Source of the DNA: an uncultured Campylobacter sp.
Lineage (GTDB): Bacteria; Campylobacterota; Campylobacteria; Campylobacterales; Campylobacteraceae
Length of the DNA stretch: 6,793 bases
Direction of reading: 5' to 3'
Assembly: GCA_937965895.1 (NCBI GenBank)
Contig: CALCKS010000215.1
Location: 1 to 6,793, forward strand
Shown: positions 1 to 4,886 of the stretch, piece by piece
How positions within the stretch are numbered: the stretch's first letter is position 1
How the letters are laid out: each line of letters starts with the position of its first letter
The notes under the pieces: generated by a model
The model's input: only the letters and a program-made list of their open reading frames with translations
Told to the model about the DNA's origin: nothing
Databases searched by the model: none
Position numbers and translations under genes: made by a program

Positions 1-500
1 CGCGCGGTGTTGTTTGACCAAAAGGAGCTTGGCGAAACGACGCCCGTGATGCTAAGGCCGTAATACATCTGCTGCGTCTCTATCGTGTGTCCGCCGACTA
101 TCACGCCGCCACACTCGGCGACTTTATCCTGCCCGCCGCGTAAAATTTCGCCCAAAATTTCGCCGCTTAGATTACAGCTATCAAAACCGACGATATTTAG
201 CGCGTTTAGTACCTTGCCACCCATCGCAAACACGTCGCTTAGGCTGTTTGCAGCCGCGATCTGACCGAATATAAACGGATCGTCCGCTACCGGCGTGATA
301 AAGTCTAGCGTCTGCACGAGCGCGATGTCGTTCGTGATCTTAAATACGCTCGCATCCTCGTTTGTGCCGATGTTTGAGAGCAAATTTGGGTGAGCTAAAT
401 TTAAATCGCCGATAGTTTTGTGTAGACCCGACGGGTCAAGCTTGGCCGCTCAACCCGCCGCTTTAACGAATTTCGTGAGACGTTTGTCGTTGTAAATCAT
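1..500 (-). CDS. selD: Selenide, water dikinase SelD, selenocysteine-containing, partial (3' end outside window)
   Basis: SelD makes selenophosphate from selenide and ATP in the cytoplasm; selenophosphate is the selenium donor for selenocysteine synthesis. Reading minus from the ATG at 500-498 gives MIYNDKRLTKFVKAAG, then TGA, then AAKLDPSGLHK, and stays open to the window edge (about 166 codons). The TGA is codon 17, the place of catalytic Cys17 in E. coli SelD, and Lys20 of the conserved active-site loop is present. Further family blocks are QTLDFITPVADDPFIFGQIA (about residues 58-77), NSLSDVFAMGGK (about 81-92) and GGHTIE (about 139-144). The ATG overlaps the yedF stop as ATGA, so translation is probably coupled. 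Sec-containing SelD is known in some bacteria, for example Haemophilus. Reading the TGA as Sec rather than a mutation is inference, strongly supported by its exact position, the intact frame after it and the hairpin at 425-437. Confidence 0.95.
425..449 (-). promoter_or_regulatory. Bacterial SECIS-like hairpin in selD mRNA
   Basis: Directly after the UGA, the mRNA contains GACCC-GUC-GGGUC, a perfect 5-bp stem with a 3-base loop (425-437). The loop begins 17 nt after the UGA and starts with G. Both points fit the usual description of bacterial SECIS elements: a small apical loop with an early G, roughly 16-37 nt downstream of the UGA. Such elements bind the C-terminal domain of SelB. The hairpin is visible in the sequence; SelB binding is inferred. 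Confidence 0.72.
450..452 (-). other. In-frame UGA read as selenocysteine (Sec17 of SelD)
   Basis: The plus strand shows TCA, which is TGA on the coding strand, with the context KAAG-Sec-AAK. This matches the GxGC/UxxK loop of SelD in which Cys or Sec is the catalytic nucleophile. No other stop interrupts the frame on either side. A gene caller using standard stops would begin selD downstream of this codon and lose the active site. Confidence 0.9.
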
Positions 501-1096
501 AGCTTGATTTGCTCGTGCGTAGTTAAAATTTGCATGACTTCGTAGGCGTTTGACATCTCGCCGACGCTTAGGTCGCTTACGAGCTTGTATGCCTCTAGGC
601 AGCTACCGCAGCTTAAAATTTTAACGCCCGCAGCCTCTAAATCCTTAAGCGGTTTAAAGCTCGCATGCGCGCGGTTTGTAGTCATTTTGACGGCATTGTT
701 TACGCAAAGGATGTATTCTGGCTTATTGTCTACTTGCAAAAGCGCGCCTAAAAATTTAGATAGCAAGCTAACGCCCACGTCGCCGCTTCCGGCGTATTCT
801 TCGTTTAGATAAATGACTGTTTTTTTATTCTTTGGCGTGATCTCGCAGACGAATTCGTCAAAATTAGCTAGCTCCAGCTTGGATTCATCCTTAACGGCGG
901 TGATTTTTGTCTCGGCGCCGTTTTGTTCTATGCTAAATTCGACGTTTTGATTTTTTAAAAAACGGCTAATGTTTTCTTTTGGAGTGGTAGAATTTACTAA
1001 AATCTCAAGCTTTTCGCCTTTTTTTAAGCCCTCAAGCGCATTTTTAGTCCTGATGACGGGTTCCGGACAAGCTAAATTTCTACAATCGATTTGCAT
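497..1096 (-). CDS. yedF: YedF, TusA-like/DsrE-like sulfurtransferase-type selenium metabolism protein
   Basis: This 199-residue cytoplasmic protein has two parts. Residues 1-70 form a TusA/SirA-like domain with the family motif NLACPEPVIRTKNAL, in which Cys10 is the likely persulfide or perselenide carrier. Residues 90-199 form a DsrE-like domain ending in the YedF-type motif ILSCGSCLEAY (Cys163, Cys166). Proteins of this architecture occur next to selD in selenium-using bacteria. A role in handling or delivering reduced selenium is the usual proposal, not a proven reaction. The start is supported by AAGGA at 1104-1108, seven bases before the ATG. The stop overlaps the selD start (ATGA), giving a two-gene unit. 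C. jejuni has a TusA-like accessory protein (FdhU) needed for formate dehydrogenase; I cannot tell whether YedF takes that role here. Confidence 0.93.
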   Translation of the reverse strand: MQIDCRNLACPEPVIRTKNALEGLKKGEKLEILVNSTTPKENISRFLKNQNVEFSIEQNGAETKITAVKDESKLELANFDEFVCEITPKNKKTVIYLNEEYAGSGDVGVSLLSKFLGALLQVDNKPEYILCVNNAVKMTTNRAHASFKPLKDLEAAGVKILSCGSCLEAYKLVSDLSVGEMSNAYEVMQILTTHEQIKL

Positions 1097-1103
1097 TGAT
1101 TTT

Positions 1104-1108
1104 TCCTT
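1104..1108 (-). promoter_or_regulatory. Ribosome binding site of yedF
   Basis: AAGGA on the minus strand sits seven bases before the ATG at 1096. It is the only good Shine-Dalgarno match nearby and fixes the yedF start. Confidence 0.75.
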
Positions 1109-1121
1109 AAAATTTATTACT

Positions 1122-1134
1122 CTTCAACCTGAAG
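1122..1134. repeat. Short inverted repeat in the yedF leader
   Basis: CTTCA-ACC-TGAAG (5-bp arms, 3-base spacer) lies between the candidate -10 box and the yedF ribosome binding site. It could be a small operator or an RNA hairpin. At this length chance is a real possibility. Confidence 0.35.
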
Positions 1135-1145
1135 TCTAAGGAGAG

Positions 1146-1151
1146 ATTTTA
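1146..1151 (-). promoter_or_regulatory. Candidate -10 box of the yedF-selD promoter
   Basis: The minus strand reads TTTTAGATAAAATC, with TAAAAT as a Campylobacter-type sigma70 -10 box after a T-rich stretch. A promoter is expected here because a strong terminator (1207-1236) cuts yedF off from fdhC. An alternative -10 is TATACA at 1171-1176. The mRNA leader would be about 45 bases. The choice between the two boxes is uncertain. Confidence 0.45.
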
Positions 1152-1190
1152 TCTAAAAGATTTTAAATTTTGTATAAAAAGGCGGATTTC

Positions 1191-1200
1191 AGCCTAGGCT
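1191..1200. repeat. Perfect 10-bp palindrome AGCCTAGGCT
   Basis: AGCCTAGGCT is fully self-complementary and stands in AT-rich DNA upstream of the yedF promoter, just past the fdhC terminator. The position would suit a regulator site, but I recognise no family for it. Confidence 0.35.
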
Positions 1201-1206
1201 TTAAAA

Positions 1207-1236
1207 TAAAAAAGGAGAAAAACTTCTCCTTTTTTA
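1207..1236 (-). terminator. Strong rho-independent terminator of fdhC
   Basis: GGAGAA (1214-1219) pairs with TTCTCC (1224-1229) across a 4-base loop. Flanking A6/T6 tracts and one more A-T pair extend the stem to 13 bp. On the minus strand the hairpin is followed by a T run. It begins directly after the fdhC stop codon. The flanking tracts would let it work on both strands, although no plus-strand gene ends here. It separates fdhC transcription from yedF-selD. Confidence 0.88.
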
Positions 1237-2184
1237 TTATTTTAATTTTGCGTAAGTTTTTTCGTATTCAGATACGGGAATTTTATTTTTAGAGATGAGT
1301 TCCTGATACCAGTAGTGGTGAAGCACATAAACCTCTTCTTCTTCTTTATATCCCGTTACCATCGACCAGATAGCGCCGTGTATCGCGATAGCAGCCATGT
1401 AGATGTGCACTAGGAAAAATACCGCACACACGATGCCAAGCACGTTATGGATTAGCGCAGAAGCTCTTAAAACTTCGATTTGCGGTACGCCTAGCCAAGT
1501 AGCGACGTCAGGCGTTTTAAAATCTAAGAAGAACATCGCGGCACCGGTTAGTATCATCACGATACCGCCGGGGATAGCGACCCAGTACCATGCTTTTTGA
1601 CCAGCATTAAATTTACCCGCAGGCACTGGTCGCTTAACTTTTGAAAGATACCCGCCTACGATCAGCATCCATCTGATGTCGTAGATCGTCGGTAGCATTC
1701 TTTTCGTCCAAGCTATCAGCATCGGTAATACGGATACCGCAAATATAATAGTGGCTAACCCGTGAATATTTTTACAAAATCTCACGAAAGCTCCGCCGCC
1801 AAGCTCCGCACCCCACATCATGATGATACCGGTCGGTACTAGTACTATCCACGAGATCGCGGCTAGCCCGTGAGCGACGCGCTCTATTACGCTAAATGCA
1901 TAGACTTTGTTTCCGTCGTGACTAAAATGCTTTGGCCCGATAATCAAAAAATGCAAAGCAAATGCCCCAATCACGGCTAAAATCAGCGACAAAACGGCTA
2001 TAGCGAAGTAGTCGTTACCCTGAATAAAAGTAAAAATCGGCCCCAAACCGTCTTCGTAAGGCTTAATGTTCTCGATTCTACCCGCAGCCCAGATATTGCT
2101 CTGGTACTGGTTTGTGCTAGGACTCGCCTCGATAGCGAAGACCCAACAGGCGAAGACCGAAAGCAAACTAAAAATTCTCGTCAT
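1237..2184 (-). CDS. fdhC: Formate dehydrogenase cytochrome b subunit FdhC (gamma subunit)
   Basis: This inner-membrane b-type cytochrome takes electrons from the periplasmic FdhAB and reduces menaquinone. From the chosen start it has 315 residues: a probable signal peptide (1-20, MTRIFSLLSVF...AIEA), a periplasmic stretch, then hydrophobic helices near 58-81, 104-125, 141-160, 200-220 and 242-268. His105, His141, His246 and His260 lie in the helices. The 14-residue spacing of the last pair equals that of His155/His169 in E. coli FdnI, so these are the likely ligands of two b hemes. The N-terminal extension ahead of the four-helix core is, from memory, usual in Epsilonproteobacteria. The ATG at 2184 is preferred over the in-frame ATG at 2238 because AAGGGA lies six bases before it and it begins the signal peptide; the 18 extra residues are charged and implausible. 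The gene stands alone with its own promoter and terminator, and fdhA/fdhB are not adjacent. Confidence 0.92.
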   Translation of the reverse strand: MTRIFSLLSVFACWVFAIEASPSTNQYQSNIWAAGRIENIKPYEDGLGPIFTFIQGNDYFAIAVLSLILAVIGAFALHFLIIGPKHFSHDGNKVYAFSVIERVAHGLAAISWIVLVPTGIIMMWGAELGGGAFVRFCKNIHGLATIIFAVSVLPMLIAWTKRMLPTIYDIRWMLIVGGYLSKVKRPVPAGKFNAGQKAWYWVAIPGGIVMILTGAAMFFLDFKTPDVATWLGVPQIEVLRASALIHNVLGIVCAVFFLVHIYMAAIAIHGAIWSMVTGYKEEEEVYVLHHYWYQELISKNKIPVSEYEKTYAKLK

Positions 2185-2190
2185 GCTATC

Positions 2191-2196
2191 TCCCTT
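2191..2196 (-). promoter_or_regulatory. Ribosome binding site deciding the fdhC start
   Basis: AAGGGA on the minus strand is six bases before the ATG at 2184. The alternative upstream ATG at 2238 is preceded by a TTTGGCTGG-type sequence with no good Shine-Dalgarno match. The start at 2184 also gives a clean signal peptide. Confidence 0.75.
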
Positions 2197-2273
2197 TGGT
2201 TTTGTTTTCCGTCTCAAAAAGCTTGTTGTGGTCGGCATCCAGCCAAAGGCTAAATTTTGCGGATTTTCATGAA

Positions 2274-2279
2274 ATTATA
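2274..2279 (-). promoter_or_regulatory. -10 box of the fdhC promoter
   Basis: The minus strand reads TTTTTTGATATAATTTC: a consensus TATAAT preceded by a T run and a TGn-like extension, the typical Campylobacter sigma70 layout. Transcription would start near 2267, leaving a leader of about 83 bases. That leader contains a small hairpin, AGCC-TTT-GGCT (2241-2251). Confidence 0.72.
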
Positions 2280-2628
2280 TCAAAAAATAACGTAATGCAA
2301 GCTTAGCGTCAAAACAACGCATTTTTAGGCAGTTGCGGCGCTTTTTTATCAAAATCGGGGTCAAATTTATAATCCACTATATTAATTCATTTATATAAGC
2401 TAGATTTTATTTATCTTAAATTTAACTTCGTTTGAGATTAAATTTGCGGCAAATTTGGCGGGCGATAAACCAAATTTCAAAATTTAAATCCGAAAAGCTA
2501 CGGGTTTAGCGCAGGCGCATATCATGCAGAAACCTGGCGTAAAATTTGATTTAAATTTACAGCCACAAACGGCGCCCTCCCCAAACGTCAAATTTGCATC
2601 CTAAACGGCGCGGTTCAGGGCATCAAAT
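2280..2628. other. Intergenic region between nspC and fdhC, no gene seen
   Basis: No supported coding frame is present on either strand; the few ATG frames are under 30 codons and lack ribosome binding sites. The stretch is AT-rich and crowded with AAATTT, eight copies between 2401 and 2600. It holds an AAATTTAA/TTAAATTT inverted repeat (2418-2445, 12-base spacer). I see no convincing terminator for nspC. In C. jejuni, as I recall, the space between nspC and fdhC holds fdhA and fdhB, so this could be a scar of a rearrangement; nothing recognisable of those genes remains. Confidence 0.6.
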
Positions 2629-3768
2629 CTAGTTTCGCCTCTCATACTCTTCAAAGCCAAATTCCCGCACGGTTACAAGCTCGCCGTTTTCTTTTAAAAG
2701 GAGTAAATCGGGCAGCTTTATACCGTTAAAGGTCGTGTTTTTCACGATCGTGTAGTGGATCTGATCCTCAAAGATCACTTTATCACCCACGCTTAGCGGC
2801 GCGTCAAATTTATACTCCGGCTCGCCCGCGTCAAGCCCCACGATATCGCCGGCTAGACAGGTATTTCCGCCGAAACGGTAGCTAAATTTACCGCCCTTGT
2901 TCTCGCCTCGCACGGCCGGTCGGTACGGCATCAGTACGGTGTCTGGCATATGCGCCTCGGCCGAGACGTCTAGGATCGCTATGGTTTTTTCATTTTGCAC
3001 AAAATCAAGCACCGAAGCGGCCAAAAATCCCGTCTGCCAGCCAACCGCTTCGCCGGGTTCTATGTAGACCTCGACACCGTATTTTTTGCGGAAGTTTTTG
3101 ATCAAATTTATGAGCAGATCGACGTCGTAGCCTTCTTTGGTGACGTGATGTCCGCCGCCAAAATTTACCCACTTCATACGCGGGATAAACTCGCCGAATT
3201 TCTCCTCAAACGCCATCAGCACGGTCTCCAGGCTCTGCGCACTCTCCTCGCAAAGTGCGTGAAAATGCAGTCCCGTGATACCATCAAGCGCGTCAGCGTC
3301 AAAATTTGCGCGCGTGATACCTAGTCGGCTGTAGCGACCGCACGGGTTATACGCGTCAGTCGGCGCGACGGATAGCTCGGGATTTACGCGAAGCCCACAG
3401 GTAACGCCGACAGCTAGGGCTTTTTCTTTAAATTTAGCCCACTGTGCAAAGGAGTTAAAAACCACGTGTTTTGAGAGCGCGAGCACCTCATCTATGTCCT
3501 CATCCTTAAATGCGGGCGAATAGGTATGGATTTCTCCGCGAACGTATTTTGCAGCAAATTTAGCCTCGTGCAGGCCGCTGCATGTCGCGCCGTCCAGATA
3601 CTCGCCGACAAGCCCCATCACGCCGCTAAATGCAAAGCCTTTTAGGGCGACTAGCACCTTTGCGCCGCTTTCATCCTTGATGCGTTTTAAAATTTCGAGA
3701 TTTGCGCGCACCTTGGCCTCTTCGCAGACGTAGGCGGGTGTTTTTATTTTGCTTAAGATTTCGTTCAT
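2629..3768 (-). CDS. nspC: Carboxynorspermidine/carboxyspermidine decarboxylase
   Basis: This cytoplasmic PLP enzyme makes the last step of the alternative spermidine/norspermidine pathway used by Campylobacter and Vibrio, decarboxylating carboxy(nor)spermidine. The length of 379 residues is normal for the family. It is a fold-III (alanine racemase/DapDC-like) decarboxylase: Lys43 in VALKGFAF is the probable Schiff-base lysine. GLHFHALCE (about 166-174), the glycine loop NFGGGHHV (202-209) and IEPGEAVGWQTG (236-247) shape the cofactor site. FGGNTCLAGD (299-308) holds the C-terminal active-site Cys304 contributed across the dimer. GAGAAAG is not seen before the ATG, but GAAAGAG at 3774-3780 is a modest ribosome binding site five bases away. 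The gene is divergent from moaD. The same adjacency occurs in C. jejuni (Cj1515c, from memory), although polyamine synthesis has no clear link to the cofactor genes. Confidence 0.95.
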   Translation of the reverse strand: MNEILSKIKTPAYVCEEAKVRANLEILKRIKDESGAKVLVALKGFAFSGVMGLVGEYLDGATCSGLHEAKFAAKYVRGEIHTYSPAFKDEDIDEVLALSKHVVFNSFAQWAKFKEKALAVGVTCGLRVNPELSVAPTDAYNPCGRYSRLGITRANFDADALDGITGLHFHALCEESAQSLETVLMAFEEKFGEFIPRMKWVNFGGGHHVTKEGYDVDLLINLIKNFRKKYGVEVYIEPGEAVGWQTGFLAASVLDFVQNEKTIAILDVSAEAHMPDTVLMPYRPAVRGENKGGKFSYRFGGNTCLAGDIVGLDAGEPEYKFDAPLSVGDKVIFEDQIHYTIVKNTTFNGIKLPDLLLLKENGELVTVREFGFEEYERRN

Positions 3769-3797
3769 TACGGCTCTTTCGTTTAAAATTTGGCGTA

Positions 3798-3803
3798 AGT
3801 ATA
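3798..3803 (-). promoter_or_regulatory. Candidate -10 box of the nspC promoter
   Basis: The minus strand reads ATTTAGATATACTTAC with TATACT as the -10 box, behind an AT-rich tract. It lies 30 bases upstream of the nspC start, inside the 91-base divergent spacer shared with moaD. Confidence 0.55.
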
Positions 3804-3821
3804 TCTAAATATTTTTTTAAG

Positions 3822-3827
3822 TAAAAT
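3822..3827 (+). promoter_or_regulatory. -10 box of the moaD-moaE promoter
   Basis: TTTTTTTAAGTAAAAT on the plus strand places TAAAAT directly after a T run, the usual form of Campylobacter sigma70 promoters. The start point would be near 3834, about 26 bases before moaD. It runs back to back with the nspC promoter, so both genes share one small control region. Confidence 0.62.
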
Positions 3828-3859
3828 CAAGAAAAAAATTTAATTTCAAAGGTGAATTT

Positions 3860-4081
3860 ATGGTAGAAATCGAGTTTTTGGGCCCAATAAAGATGAATAA
3901 TTTAAAGCTGGAAGCGGCAAATTTAAGCGAAGTAAAAGAAAAACTAGGCGAGTATGCGGAGCTGTCCGAGTGGCTAAAAATCTGCGCCGTCGCCGTAAAC
4001 GACGAGATCGCAAGCTCGCTAAACGCGCCGCTAAAAGACGGTGATAAAATTTCCATTTTACCGCCGGTTTGTGGGGGTTAA
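3860..4081 (+). CDS. moaD: Molybdopterin synthase small subunit MoaD
   Basis: MoaD is the sulfur-carrying subunit of molybdopterin synthase; its C-terminal glycine is turned into a thiocarboxylate that supplies the dithiolene sulfurs. The protein has 73 residues, slightly short for the family (about 80), with a ubiquitin-like fold pattern and the diagnostic end DGDKISILPPVCGG, so the Gly-Gly tail is intact. AAAGGTG ends six bases before the ATG and supports this start. The stop is one base ahead of the moaE start, so the two subunits are co-translated. The product is required for molybdenum or tungsten enzymes such as formate dehydrogenase. Confidence 0.95.
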   Translation: MVEIEFLGPIKMNNLKLEAANLSEVKEKLGEYAELSEWLKICAVAVNDEIASSLNAPLKDGDKISILPPVCGG

Positions 4082-4082
4082 T

Positions 4083-4517
4083 ATGCAGATATTTGATGGA
4101 AGCCTCGACGCCAAAGCGATCACAAACGCCTGGTACGACGAGTTTAAGGACAAAAACTGCGGCGCGCTCATCACGTTTACGGGCATCGTGCGCGAAGAAA
4201 GCGGCATAAGCGCGCTTAGCTTTGATATCTACGAGCCGATCCTGCGCAAATGGCTAGCGGGCTGGGAGCAAAAGGCAAAGGATCTGGGCACATACGTGCT
4301 TTTCGCGCATTCTCGCGGAGACGTGCCGGTGCACGAGAGCTCCTACGTCGCAGGCGTCGTAAGTCCGCAAAGAAAGGTCGCCTTGCAGCTGATAAACGAG
4401 TTTGTCGAGGACTTTAAGGCTAACGCGCCGATTTGGAAATACGACGTCATAGGAGGCGAGCGCATCTACGCAAAAGAGCGCAGTCAGGCGATAAAAGGGG
4501 CCGGACTTTTAGGATAA
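4083..4517 (+). CDS. moaE: Molybdopterin synthase catalytic subunit MoaE
   Basis: MoaE pairs with MoaD to convert cyclic pyranopterin monophosphate (precursor Z) into molybdopterin. It has 144 residues. Family marks are GALITFTGIVRE (27-38), the VLFAHSRGDVPVHESS stretch (72-87, equivalent to the HRxG...GE block) and FKANAPIWKYD (111-121). Lys112 and Lys119 are seven apart, like the catalytic Lys119 and Lys126 of E. coli MoaE. The ATG at 4083 is chosen over an in-frame ATG at 4041 because the longer form would start inside moaD, and GGGGG just before the moaD stop can serve as the ribosome binding site. The hairpin at 4589-4620 ends the operon. From memory, moeA follows in C. jejuni; it is absent here. 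Confidence 0.95.
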   Translation: MQIFDGSLDAKAITNAWYDEFKDKNCGALITFTGIVREESGISALSFDIYEPILRKWLAGWEQKAKDLGTYVLFAHSRGDVPVHESSYVAGVVSPQRKVALQLINEFVEDFKANAPIWKYDVIGGERIYAKERSQAIKGAGLLG

Positions 4518-4588
4518 ATTTCTCGGCGCAGCTTTATCATACGCGCTGAGCAAATTTGACGACTTTTTAAACAAAAGCTTTATTTCTT

Positions 4589-4620
4589 GCGGGCTAGACC
4601 ATGATGTTTAGCCCGCTTTT
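4589..4620 (+). terminator. Rho-independent terminator of moaD-moaE
   Basis: GCGGGCTA (4589-4596) pairs with TAGCCCGC (4609-4616), followed by TTTT. The pairing can run three bases further inward (G-U, A-U, C-G), leaving a CATGAT loop. It lies about 70 bases past the moaE stop. Confidence 0.8.
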
Positions 4621-4886
4621 ACTCCCAATCGCTATCAAATTCGGCAAATTTCGGCTCGCTTTTCATATAACTCAAATTTAAAAACTCGGCACCTTATCCC
4701 TTGCTCGCCCAGACCCGTACCGCGAAAATGTCAAATTTATAAATTTAGCAAGATATGGGACAAATATTCCAGACAGAATAGGCGTAGTTTAACTTTAAAA
4801 TTTTAACCCGTGAGGGCGCGTATATGAAATACGTAACCGAAACGGGTTTAAAATTTTAAAGATTGAAATCCGTCATTTATGGGGAA
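4621..4886. other. Convergent spacer between moaE and yedE, no intact gene
   Basis: Apart from the moaE terminator to its left and the inverted repeat at 4793-4861, I see no supported gene. On the minus strand one frame ends as GAEFLNLSY-MKSEPKFAEFDSDWE-stop (stop at 4619-4621). Upstream of a TAA at 4694-4696 the same frame reads KFDIFAVRVWASKG, then another stop near 4745. It has gene-like composition but is broken, lacks a ribosome binding site and runs into the moaE terminator. It may be a remnant or chance. Confidence 0.5.
4793..4861. repeat. Long inverted repeat downstream of yedE, probable (bidirectional) terminator
   Basis: A 19-base arm CTTTAAAATTTTAACCCGT (4793-4811) is the reverse complement of the 20-base arm at 4842-4861 except for one bulged base. 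The 30-base middle holds a smaller hairpin, CGTAT-ATGAA-ATACG (4819-4833). The repeat starts 26 bases past the yedE stop, so on the minus strand it is well placed to end yedE transcription, though no classic T run follows. A structured RNA or mobile-repeat origin is also possible. Confidence 0.6.

Noticed and set aside
1..449. selD as a truncated gene or pseudogene because of the TGA
   Set aside because: The TGA is exactly at the Cys/Sec catalytic site, the frame is intact on both sides and a SECIS-like hairpin follows.
2185..2238. Upstream in-frame ATG for fdhC at 2238
   Set aside because: No good ribosome binding site; it adds a charged 18-residue stretch before a clean signal peptide, whereas the ATG at 2184 has AAGGGA six bases upstream.
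2306..2325. GCGT-CAAAACA-ACGC-ATTTTT as a plus-strand terminator
   Set aside because: The stem is only 4 bp and no plus-strand gene ends here.
2524..2604. 26-codon plus-strand frame beginning MQKPGVKFD
   Set aside because: No ribosome binding site, no recognisable product, and its content is driven by AAATTT repeats.
2995..3324. 109-codon plus-strand frame inside nspC
   Set aside because: It is antisense to a well-supported full-length gene, and its translation resembles no family I know.
4041..4082. Longer moaE starting at 4041
   Set aside because: It would begin inside moaD and add residues not found in MoaE; the ATG at 4083 gives the normal N-terminus.
4842..4870. CRISPR-repeat-like text (GGGTTTAAAATTTTAAAG then ATTGAAAT)
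   Set aside because: There is only one copy in each orientation, arranged as an inverted and not a direct repeat, with no regular spacers or cas genes.
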